Shown here one piece after another: positions 1 through 5,790 of a DNA stretch of 15,953 bases. Where the stretch lies: NCBI GenBank assembly GCA_041179125.1, contig JBEGTZ010000325.1, positions 1 to 15,953 on the forward strand, written 5' to 3'. The notes under the pieces are model-generated. The model saw nothing but the letters and a program-made list of their open reading frames with translations. It had not been told where the DNA came from and searched no databases. Origin of the DNA: CAMCXE01 sp041179125 (lineage in GTDB: Bacteria; Pseudomonadota; Gammaproteobacteria; Pseudomonadales; Cellvibrionaceae). Position numbers and translations under genes: made by a program. Within the stretch, counting starts at the first letter, position 1. Every line of letters starts with the position of its first letter.

Positions 1-1
1 A

Positions 2-109
2 CAACCGGATTTTGCGGCGCTTAGTGGTTTGGGGTTGTTAAGTGTGCCTAGTGTGGCGGATATTTTTGTGGCTAAAATGCATTCAACCTTGGAAGGAGTG
101 GCCGCGTGA
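2..109 (+). CDS. ABC transporter ATP-binding protein, C-terminal end (partial)
   Basis: An open frame enters from the left edge and ends at a TGA that overlaps the GTG start of the following permease gene. The 35 visible residues include ADIFVAKMHSTLEGVAA. This resembles the usual C-terminus of ABC-2 type exporter ATPases, where an (L/A)EDIF-like motif ends the nucleotide-binding subunit. The four-base overlap with a membrane permease supports an ATPase-permease operon. Walker motifs lie outside the window, so the family call rests on the tail and the context. An AGGAG-type ribosome binding site for the next gene lies inside its last codons. Confidence 0.6.
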   Translation, partial: QPDFAALSGLGLLSVPSVADIFVAKMHSTLEGVAA

Positions 110-1170
110 AAAAATTTCTCACACTGATTCGGCGGGAATTATGGGAATATAAAACCGGGTTTATTGTGCTGCCGGTGGCGAGCACGGTGGTTTTGGTTTT
201 TTTGATGAGCTTGGCATTTATTCGTTTTGTGCCGGCTGATTCTTCCGCACGTTCTGGATCGGCGGCTTATTCAGCCTCAAACTCAAACTCAAACTCAAAC
301 TCAAACTCAAACTCAAACTCAAACTCAAACTCAAACTCAAACTCAACAAATATTTTAAACACATCGAGCGCCTCTGCCGTAAATTCAAATTCATTTTCAA
401 CATCCGTATCAACAAGCCAAAACACTAACGAGCCGACAGTGCAAAGTTTGGAGCAGCAATTTAATGTATTTAGCGGGCAGCCATTAAATCAGTTGTCGGT
501 AATTGATCGCTTGGATACGCTCGATACCGAAAGGGGTTTTGTCGGTTTTGCTGTTGATGCAATAAGCGGTTTGTTGAGGATTATTTTATTGTTGGTTGTT
601 CTTAATTATGCCCACGCTTGTTTGTTTGAAGACCGCAAAAATCGCGAAATTCTTTTTTGGCGCTCGATGCCGGTTTCGGAAACTCAAAACCTTGGCGCCA
701 AATTAGCCATTATTTATGGCTTTGCGCCTGTGTCTATTTTGGTGTTGGGGGTGTGCGGTGGGTTTGTGTGTTGGCTAGTTGCGTGGGTTTTTGGTGTTAA
801 TGCACTGGCTGCTCTGCCGCTATTAATAGCTCCTTTTAAGAGCTATGGGCAGATTATGTTAATGCTCGCAGTAATGATGCCGATGATTGTTTGGATGTTG
901 TTTTCATCCGCTTATGCAAAAAAGTCACCGTTTATGGTGGGTGCCTTTTTGCCTTTGGGTTTGATGTTGGCCGACCGTCTCGTTATGTGGGCAACGGGAA
1001 TTAATTTGTATATTCGCGAGGGCATTTATGCCTATGGTCGATTTTTGGTGCAGTTTACTCAGGCGCCAGGCGATGCCTTTTTTAGCGGTGCGATGTTTTT
1101 GGTGGTTCTGGTGAGCGGTTTATTGATTGCCGCTACGATTTGGTTGCGCAATAACCGGTATGAAATTTAA
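106..1170 (+). CDS. ABC-2 type transporter permease with Asn-Ser repeat loop
   Basis: This 354-residue polytopic membrane protein is probably the permease partner of the ATPase gene it overlaps. The GTG start at 106 is preceded by GGAAGGAG at good spacing. A first hydrophobic helix spans about residues 19-41. A roughly 110-residue polar, probably extracytoplasmic loop follows, and then five or so hydrophobic segments from about 150 to 350. The loop begins with a run of alternating Asn and Ser (about residues 57-81) encoded by a perfect hexanucleotide repeat, followed by more Ser/Asn/Thr-rich sequence. The short motif FEDRKNREILFWRSMPVS after the second helix is typical of ABC-2 permeases whose cytoplasmic coupling segment contacts the ATPase. 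The substrate is not evident. A shadow ORF on the other strand (poly Leu-Ser) is an artefact of the repeat. Confidence 0.8.
   Translation: MKKFLTLIRRELWEYKTGFIVLPVASTVVLVFLMSLAFIRFVPADSSARSGSAAYSASNSNSNSNSNSNSNSNSNSNSNSTNILNTSSASAVNSNSFSTSVSTSQNTNEPTVQSLEQQFNVFSGQPLNQLSVIDRLDTLDTERGFVGFAVDAISGLLRIILLLVVLNYAHACLFEDRKNREILFWRSMPVSETQNLGAKLAIIYGFAPVSILVLGVCGGFVCWLVAWVFGVNALAALPLLIAPFKSYGQIMLMLAVMMPMIVWMLFSSAYAKKSPFMVGAFLPLGLMLADRLVMWATGINLYIREGIYAYGRFLVQFTQAPGDAFFSGAMFLVVLVSGLLIAATIWLRNNRYEI
276..346 (+). repeat. Hexanucleotide tandem repeat (CTCAAA)n in permease gene
   Basis: There are eleven perfect CTCAAA units (276-341) plus five more matching bases. Each unit encodes Asn-Ser or Ser-Asn, and because the unit is six bases long any gain or loss stays in frame. 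The repeat lies in the loop after the first membrane helix of the permease. Confidence 0.95.
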
Positions 1171-1192
1171 CCGCATATTCAGCATGAACCCA

Positions 1193-1214
1193 GGCGCGAT
1201 AAATCGCGCCCCTA
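1193..1214. repeat. Short palindromic repeat (REP-like)
   Basis: GGCGCGAT and ATCGCGCC (1193-1200 and 1203-1210) form a perfect inverted repeat, followed by CCTA. The 20 bases 1195-1214 match 3631-3650 at 17 positions. This suggests a dispersed palindromic family and not only a local terminator. It lies just after the permease stop codon and could also help end that transcript. Confidence 0.5.
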
Positions 1215-1248
1215 GGTGGTGAAGTGGGGCGCACACTCAATCGGCCAG

Positions 1249-1286
1249 GCTTAACTTTCAGCTGATACCTCAACTGAAAGTTAAGC
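1249..1286 (-). terminator. Long hairpin between convergent genes, after ccmI
   Basis: GCTTAACTTTCAG (1249-1261) pairs perfectly with CTGAAAGTTAAGC (1274-1286). Read as minus-strand RNA, the stem extends to 17 pairs with one G-U pair and a four-base loop (1266-1269). It begins 7 bases past the ccmI stop and also faces the end of the permease gene. No clear U-tract follows on either strand, so it may be a processing or 3'-end-protecting stem instead of a classical intrinsic terminator. Confidence 0.5.
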
Positions 1287-1292
1287 GACACG

Positions 1293-2633
1293 TTATTTAG
1301 CCAGTTGAGTTTCAATCACTAAGGTTAAAGGTGCTTTCACTTCGGCCAGCGTTACAGGCCCTTGGGCGGCTTGCCAATCGCCGGGGGCGGATATGGCGCT
1401 GCCGGATTTAGACACCCGCGCCACCACTTCAAGCTGGGGGGCGGTGGTTATGTCCATGCCTGCTGCCATAGCCATTGATTTATCCAGGCGCACGGTTTTA
1501 GGTAGTTCGCTTACGGGGAATTTGGCGATTGCCAGCGGCATTTTTGCGCCTTGCCAGGCGCGTGCGTACACAAAAACCGTATCCCCAGGGCTAACACTTG
1601 CGGCTTTGCCGATGCTTACGGCCACTTCGATGGAGGGGCTGGCTGTATTGGCGGGGGAGGGGCTATCTGTGCTGGCTTTAGCGGGTTCCGTTGTTGTGCT
1701 GGTGCCTGCGGCGGCAAGGCTTGCTTTGGCTTTTTCGATGCCGCCCGCTAAGGCTTGGTAGCCCTGGGTTTGCGGGTCCAGCATGGGCAGTGCGCGGCTC
1801 CAGTAATCTATGGCTTTTTGGAATTGCCCCTGTTGGAATTCGTCGATTCCGGCCAGGCTTAAGGCGGTGGGAATATTCGGTGCGATGCTTAGGGCGCCTT
1901 TTACCATGTCGCGAACTTCCGCTGTGACCACATTTTGCGACTTCACAAATAACACTTGGGCCAGCTCCGCTAGGATTTGCGGTGAGCGCGGCTCCAGGGC
2001 GAGCAGTTTGCGGTAGTAGGTTTCCGCCGAGGAGAGATCTTGGCTGCTCATGGCGAAGCTGGCCAGCATGTAAATAAGCTGCGGGCTTTTGGGTTTCTCT
2101 TCCACCCGCGCCCGCGCTTTGTCTAATAATTCTTGTGTTACCTGTTGGAATTTGGCCTGGTCGTCATCGGGTAGTTGCCGCTGGGTTTGTAGCAGTTGGT
2201 AAATTTCCCAATCCGCCTTGGCGCCTAAGTGGTTATAGACACCCCATGCGCCCAGCGGAACGGCCAGCGCCAGTACCATTAACCCCCACACGCCGCCGGT
2301 GTTAATTTTTTGCGGGACGGCGGCGGGTTGTGTTCCGATCGTTTGTGTTTCTGCAATCCGTGTCTCTGCAATCCCTGTCTCTGCAATCCCTGTCTCTGCA
2401 ATCATAGTCCGCTGCAATTCAATTTTTAGCTGTTCAAATTGCTCTTGGTTTATCTCGCCTATGGTTTGAGATTTTTCCAGGTCGGCCAAATGCTCCCGGT
2501 ACAACACCGCTTGGGTGGCATCTTGACCGGTGGCCGATTGTAAATTGCCCTGCCACGCTGAGCGGCGCAGGAGTGGCCAAAAGATAAAACCCAGCGCTAA
2601 AACCACCAGCCCTGCAAATACTGCCAATATCAT
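1293..2633 (-). CDS. ccmI: Cytochrome c maturation protein CcmI
   Basis: This 446-residue protein matches the CcmI plan: two membrane segments (about 4-20 and 114-132) around a cytoplasmic loop, then a periplasmic region of TPR-like helices (about 150-300). CcmI is the apocytochrome c chaperone of System I heme ligation and delivers apocytochrome to CcmF/CcmH. The stretch EIYQLLQTQRQLPDDDQAK is typical of the family, and the TPR part contains SSAETYYRKLLALEPRSP. After a Ser/Thr/Pro-rich linker (about 315-335) comes the C-terminal domain often found in long CcmI proteins, with the motif VFVYARAWQGAKMPLAIAKF. The cytoplasmic loop contains a four-unit pentapeptide repeat (AETGI-like). ATG lies four bases after the ccmH stop, so the two genes are cotranscribed. 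Confidence 0.9.
   Translation of the reverse strand: MILAVFAGLVVLALGFIFWPLLRRSAWQGNLQSATGQDATQAVLYREHLADLEKSQTIGEINQEQFEQLKIELQRTMIAETGIAETGIAETRIAETQTIGTQPAAVPQKINTGGVWGLMVLALAVPLGAWGVYNHLGAKADWEIYQLLQTQRQLPDDDQAKFQQVTQELLDKARARVEEKPKSPQLIYMLASFAMSSQDLSSAETYYRKLLALEPRSPQILAELAQVLFVKSQNVVTAEVRDMVKGALSIAPNIPTALSLAGIDEFQQGQFQKAIDYWSRALPMLDPQTQGYQALAGGIEKAKASLAAAGTSTTTEPAKASTDSPSPANTASPSIEVAVSIGKAASVSPGDTVFVYARAWQGAKMPLAIAKFPVSELPKTVRLDKSMAMAAGMDITTAPQLEVVARVSKSGSAISAPGDWQAAQGPVTLAEVKAPLTLVIETQLAK
2346..2405 (-). repeat. 15-bp tandem repeat inside ccmI
   Basis: There are four units of 15 bases (2346-2360, 2361-2375, 2376-2390, 2391-2405). The middle two are identical and the outer ones differ at one or two bases. 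They encode the AETGI/AETRI/AETQT series in the cytoplasmic loop of CcmI. Copy-number change keeps the frame. Confidence 0.9.
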
Positions 2634-2637
2634 AAAT

Positions 2638-3135
2638 TTACCCTTTGGGTGTTTGTGGGTTGGTGGGTTGAGATTCTGCCTGCGTTAGCCGCGCCAGCTG
2701 TGCGTGCTCCTCGGCGCTTAATGCATGGCCGGGGGCGGCTTTAAGTGCTTTTGCGCGCCCGCGCACTAGCAGGACAACTACGCTAATACCCAATAAAAAC
2801 AACGCAATAGGCGCGCCCCACAGCAGCGCCGTTTGCGCCGTCATGCGGGGGCGATAAAGCACAAAATCGCCATAGCGGGCCACCATAAACTCAACGATTT
2901 GGTCGTTGCTTTGACCGGCTTCCACCATGCTGTGGACTTCGCGCTTTAAGTCCTCTGCAATCATTGAGTTGGAGCCGGAAAGGTTGTTGTTTTTGCATTT
3001 CGGGCAGCGCAGTTCGTCCACTAGAATCGAATAACGTTCCCTGTTTTCGTCGCTACTAAAATCAAAGGTATCTATAGCCGCCCAACCCGCAGCGGTGGAC
3101 AGGCAAACCAGGAGAAAGGTTAGTGCTCTTAACAT
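2638..3135 (-). CDS. ccmH: Cytochrome c maturation protein CcmH (CcmL-type)
   Basis: This 165-residue protein has a signal peptide (about 1-20, ending in GWA), a periplasmic domain and a membrane helix at about 102-124. The diagnostic redox motif LRCPKCKNNNLSGSNS at about residues 43-58 carries the CxxC pair that reduces the apocytochrome heme-binding cysteines in System I maturation. The family consensus is LRCPxCQNxx(I/L)xxS, so the motif is intact, with Lys in place of the usual Gln. Nearby residues EDLKREVHSMVEAGQSNDQI and VARYGDFVLYRP are also characteristic. It is the first gene of the ccmH-ccmI pair. The remaining ccm genes are not upstream, because the tRNA genes start on the other strand there. 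Confidence 0.93.
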   Translation of the reverse strand: MLRALTFLLVCLSTAAGWAAIDTFDFSSDENRERYSILVDELRCPKCKNNNLSGSNSMIAEDLKREVHSMVEAGQSNDQIVEFMVARYGDFVLYRPRMTAQTALLWGAPIALFLLGISVVVLLVRGRAKALKAAPGHALSAEEHAQLARLTQAESQPTNPQTPKG

Positions 3136-3170
3136 AGAGGTGCCGTGTGAAGTGGGGCCAAAGGGCGGCG

Positions 3171-3176
3171 ATTATA
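3171..3176 (-). promoter_or_regulatory. Candidate -10 element for ccmHI
   Basis: A perfect TATAAT on the minus strand lies 36 bases upstream of the ccmH start. No good -35 is visible at 16-18 bases, so an activator or an extended contact may be needed. Only the hexamer match and its position support it. Confidence 0.35.
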
Positions 3177-3287
3177 GCAGCGGCCCCGCGCTGTAGTGGG
3201 AATTGCGTTGCGATTTCCACCGGTGGCCGCGCCGCGCCAATTGGATAGCGGATTACGCATAAATTCCTTTGAATTCAATTATTTTTG

Positions 3288-3315
3288 TTGACGCGCTGAA
3301 GTAAGTGGTTAAAAT
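3288..3315 (+). promoter_or_regulatory. Sigma-70 promoter of the tRNA genes
   Basis: TTGACG (3288-3293) and TAAAAT (3310-3315) are separated by 16 bases, each one mismatch from consensus. A GC-rich discriminator (GCGCGCC) follows, the usual sign of a stringently controlled stable-RNA promoter. It lies about 30 bases ahead of tRNA-Val. Confidence 0.75.
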
Positions 3316-3345
3316 GCGCGCCTCCTAACGCAGGCTATTTAGCGC

Positions 3346-3421
3346 GGGTGGTTAGCTCAGCCGGGAGAGCGGCAGCCTTACAAGCTGTAGGTCACAGGTT
3401 CGATCCCTGTACCACCCACCA
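3346..3421 (+). tRNA. tRNA-Val (UAC)
   Basis: A full 76-base cloverleaf with encoded CCA. The acceptor stem GGGTGGT pairs with ACCACCC. The D arm is GCTC/GAGC, the anticodon stem GCAGC/GCTGT contains one G-U pair, and the loop is CTTACAA (anticodon TAC). The T arm is ACAGG-TTCGATC-CCTGT. All invariant positions are present. It is probably cotranscribed with tRNA-Asp downstream. Confidence 0.97.
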
Positions 3422-3505
3422 TTTGCTTGTTAGGGTTTTTGGCGGCTTGCCTATATTTTTGGCGGCACTCAATTACCTCGTTAGCGACGCAGTACACCTA
3501 CCCTT

Positions 3506-3582
3506 GGACCGGTAGTTCAGTTGGTTAGAATGCCGGCCTGTCACGCCGGAGGTCGCGGGTTCGAGCCCCGTCCGGTCCGCCA
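3506..3582 (+). tRNA. tRNA-Asp (GUC)
   Basis: A 77-base cloverleaf with encoded CCA. The acceptor stem GGACCGG pairs with CCGGTCC, the anticodon stem is CCGGC/GCCGG, and the loop CTGTCAC has anticodon GTC. The T arm is GCGGG-TTCGAGC-CCCGT. It lies 84 bases after tRNA-Val with no promoter of its own visible, so one transcript is likely. The opposite strand gives a well-known spurious ORF, which is not annotated. Confidence 0.97.
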
Positions 3583-3588
3583 TATTGT

Positions 3589-3650
3589 TTAACTCCTGTA
3601 GTGTTAACCCCCGTAGTGTCAGCCCCAGGACGCGATGAATTGCACCCCTA
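3589..3650. repeat. 15-bp tandem repeat followed by REP-like palindrome
   Basis: Two 15-base units (3589-3603 and 3604-3618) differ at two positions, and a degraded third follows. Directly after them 3631-3650 matches the palindromic repeat at 1195-1214 at 17 of 20 bases. The 247-base gap between tRNA-Asp and suhB holds this material and no gene. Confidence 0.5.
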
Positions 3651-3788
3651 CGCGGGTTCGAACTCATACGACCTAATCTCTCTTATCTGCCCCGCATCAC
3701 CCCCGGCTGAACACGCCAAATACTCTCATATCTGCCGCTTACTGCGCACACCGGCATTCGTTGCTGGCTGGAGGCGCCCCCTCGCTGC

Positions 3789-3794
3789 TATACT
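3789..3794 (+). promoter_or_regulatory. Candidate -10 of suhB
   Basis: TATACT lies 35 bases upstream of the suhB ATG. No convincing -35 sits at the usual spacing, so this is a weak call. Confidence 0.3.
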
Positions 3795-3829
3795 GCCCGG
3801 CTTTTTTGCCTCTCCTAATTGAGTACTTT

Positions 3830-4627
3830 ATGGAACCCATGTTGACTATGGCTCTTAGAGCCGCCCGTAAAGCGGGTGATATTATTGAGCGCGCCGTGGA
3901 GCGTATTGATTTACTCGCGGTTGAAGAAAAAGGCCGCAACGATTATGTGAGTGAAATTGATAAAAAAGCCGAGCAAGAAATCATTTACCACCTTAAAAAA
4001 GCCTACCCAGACCACGCATTTTTGGGCGAAGAAACAGGCCGCAGCCAAAACACCAGCGATTATGTGTGGATCATCGACCCGCTGGATGGCACCACCAACT
4101 TCCTCCACGGCATCCCGCATTTTTCCGTCTCCATCGCCTGCACCTATAAAGGTGTGCTCACCCACGGCGTGGTCTACGACCCCATCAAACGCGAAGAATT
4201 TACCGCCAGCCGTGGCAAGGGTGCGCATGTAAATGGCCGCCGCATTCGTGTAAGCAACCGCCGCAACCTAGACGGCGCGCTGATTGGCACCGGGGTGCCC
4301 TTCAACGGTTTTGCGCTGGAACACATTGATGATTATTTAAATTGTTTGCGCGAAGTGGCCAGCCAAACCGCAGGCGTCCGCCGGGCGGGTTCTGCCGCGT
4401 TGGACTTAGCCTATGTGGCCGCAGGGCGTTTTGATGGCTTTTGGGAGATGAACTTAAAAGAGTGGGACATGGCCGCAGGCATTTTGCTGGTGCGGGAAGC
4501 GGGCGGCATGTTGAGCGACTTTAAAGGCGGCAGCGATTATTTAGACCACGGCCATATTGTCTGCGCCGCGCCCAAAGTGTTTAAACCCCTGCTGCAAATT
4601 GTGGGCAAACACATGGGGCATGTTTAG
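3830..4627 (+). CDS. suhB: Inositol-1-monophosphatase family protein SuhB
   Basis: The 265-residue protein hydrolyses inositol-1-phosphate and related phosphomonoesters using Mg2+. In enterobacteria SuhB also joins Nus-factor complexes on rRNA transcripts. The N-terminus MEPMLTMALRAARKAG matches the family start, so ATG 3830 is preferred over the in-frame ATG at 3761, which would add 23 unrelated residues. Metal-site motifs are intact: D44 in SEIDKKAEQE, E67-E68 in FLGEETG, the signature DPLDGTTNF at 83-91, and EWDMAAG at 211-217 with D213. Length is normal for the family (about 267 in E. coli, from memory). No strong ribosome binding site is visible. The gene stands alone between tRNA-Asp and the M23 peptidase gene. 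Confidence 0.93.
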   Translation: MEPMLTMALRAARKAGDIIERAVERIDLLAVEEKGRNDYVSEIDKKAEQEIIYHLKKAYPDHAFLGEETGRSQNTSDYVWIIDPLDGTTNFLHGIPHFSVSIACTYKGVLTHGVVYDPIKREEFTASRGKGAHVNGRRIRVSNRRNLDGALIGTGVPFNGFALEHIDDYLNCLREVASQTAGVRRAGSAALDLAYVAAGRFDGFWEMNLKEWDMAAGILLVREAGGMLSDFKGGSDYLDHGHIVCAAPKVFKPLLQIVGKHMGHV

Positions 4628-4642
4628 TTTTTCTAAGGATGC

Positions 4643-4666
4643 AGGCCATTTCCCGTCTCATGGCCT
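4643..4666 (+). terminator. Weak hairpin after suhB
   Basis: AGGCCAT (4643-4649) and ATGGCCT (4660-4666) form a 7-bp stem with a 10-base loop, 15 bases after the suhB stop. It is followed by ATTCTATTG and not by a clean U-tract. Confidence 0.3.
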
Positions 4667-4672
4667 ATTCTA

Positions 4673-4701
4673 TTGAACCTGTGCGCCGCCTGTGCCATAT
4701 T
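4673..4701 (+). promoter_or_regulatory. Candidate promoter of the M23 peptidase gene
   Basis: TTGAAC (4673-4678) and CATATT (4696-4701) are separated by exactly 17 bases, each matching four of six consensus positions. The leader to the GTG start would be about 50 bases. Confidence 0.4.
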
Positions 4702-4760
4702 CCGCGCCCTTGTTTAGAAAACCCAAAGCCTCAACCTAAACCCAGCAGGATAACCTGAGC

Positions 4761-5669
4761 GTGAAGTTCATTTTAATCAACCACAAACGAGGCCGCTCCT
4801 ACAGCGTGACCCTCGGCCTCTGGGCTAAAGCCCTGCTGGCTTTGTGTGGTGTGGGCTTGCCCTGTGGTGTGGCGGCGCTGTTGGTGTTGAATTTCTCCCA
4901 GGTATCCCTGCTGTTAAACCAGCCCGACGCCAGCTGGGCCGACGCCTCAAGTTCAAGTTTGGAAGCCCGCGATCATCAAGCGCGCGTTAATGCGCTGGCC
5001 ATGCGGGTGGCGGAATTACAAGCCAAATTAATGCGCTTGGATGCCCTGGGCGAGCGCATCAGCAATAAAACCCAATTAGATTTAAAAGAATTCGATTTTA
5101 GCCAAGCACCGGGCCTGGGTGGCCCTATCAGCCAGCAGGCGCCGAGGGTTTTTGCGCTGAACGAATTGGCTGCTTTAGTTGAGCACCTCAGCGCGCGCTT
5201 AGAAGGCCGCCAGCATCAGTTGGAATATTTAGATGAATGGGTCTCCCAGCAGAAATTCGACAGCGAAGCCCTGGTGGCGGGCGCGCCGATAAAAGAGGGT
5301 TATCGCTCGTCGGAATTTGGCTGGCGCACAGACCCCTTTAGCGGCCAGTCTGAAATGCACGAAGGTGTTGATTTTGCGGGTGAGGTGGGCAGCGACATCA
5401 CGGCGGTGGCCTCAGGGCTTGTCACCTGGTCAGCGGATAAAACCGGCTACGGCAACATGGTGGAAATTAACCACGGCAATGGGTTTAAAACCCGTTACGG
5501 GCATTGCAAAAAGAACCTCGTGCAAATTGGCGACATGGTGCAAAAAGGCCAGGTCATCGCACTGTTAGGCAACACAGGCCGTTCCTCCGGCCCCCATGTT
5601 CACTTTGAAGTCTATAAAAACAACCGCGTGGTTGACCCCGCCTCCTACATTCGCACCACCGTCCCCTAA
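4761..5669 (+). CDS. Membrane-anchored M23 family metallopeptidase
   Basis: This 302-residue protein is predicted to act on peptidoglycan cross-links in the periplasm, or to be an LytM-type regulator of amidases. It has a short basic cytoplasmic N-terminus, one membrane helix (about 22-46), a helical region likely to form a coiled coil (about 66-105 and 132-165), and a C-terminal M23 domain (about 180-295). The zinc ligands are present: H200 and D204 in HEGVD, and H281 in HVHFE. The catalytic histidines H248 and H279 are also present, so it should be an active enzyme and not a degenerate LytM factor. The GTG start is preceded by AGGA about ten bases away. A peptidase of this kind directly before secA is conserved in Pseudomonas, as I recall it. 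Confidence 0.9.
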   Translation: MKFILINHKRGRSYSVTLGLWAKALLALCGVGLPCGVAALLVLNFSQVSLLLNQPDASWADASSSSLEARDHQARVNALAMRVAELQAKLMRLDALGERISNKTQLDLKEFDFSQAPGLGGPISQQAPRVFALNELAALVEHLSARLEGRQHQLEYLDEWVSQQKFDSEALVAGAPIKEGYRSSEFGWRTDPFSGQSEMHEGVDFAGEVGSDITAVASGLVTWSADKTGYGNMVEINHGNGFKTRYGHCKKNLVQIGDMVQKGQVIALLGNTGRSSGPHVHFEVYKNNRVVDPASYIRTTVP

Positions 5670-5752
5670 GGCCTTAAGCGCCTCCCTTTGCGCGGTTTTT
5701 AATACGCGTTTTACTTGTTTTTAACTTCCTTACATTTGAATTCTTTTACTTT

Positions 5753-5790
5753 GCCGCCCCATGCTGGGCGGCTTAATGGCGATTTTATGA
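5753..5790 (+). promoter_or_regulatory. secA leader: hairpin plus 9-codon upstream ORF
   Basis: GCCGCCC (5753-5759) and GGGCGGC (5766-5772) form a perfect 7-bp GC stem with the 6-base loop CATGCT. An ATG in that loop (5761) opens a nine-codon ORF (MLGGLMAIL). Its TGA (5788-5790) overlaps the secA ATG (5787-5789) as ATGA, an arrangement typical of translational coupling. No strong Shine-Dalgarno precedes either start. The hairpin could fold over the ribosome landing site. Regulation is inferred, not shown. Confidence 0.4.

Noticed and set aside
218..415. Minus-strand ORF with a long Leu-Ser repeat
   Set aside because: Antisense shadow of the CTCAAA repeat within the permease gene.
3473..3667. 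Minus-strand ORF of 64 codons containing TGLEPATSGVTGRHSNQLNY
   Set aside because: It is the reverse strand of the tRNA-Asp gene, a widely seen spurious protein in databases.
3761..3829. Upstream in-frame ATG for suhB
   Set aside because: Adds 23 residues unlike the family; the 3830 start gives the usual N-terminus and length.
5667..5676. Palindrome TAAGGCCTTA at the end of the M23 gene
   Set aside because: Ten bases spanning a stop codon, with no repeat elsewhere noticed; likely chance.
5715..5786. Upstream in-frame ATG for secA
   Set aside because: Adds 24 unrelated residues; the 5787 start places the ATPase motifs at the usual positions.
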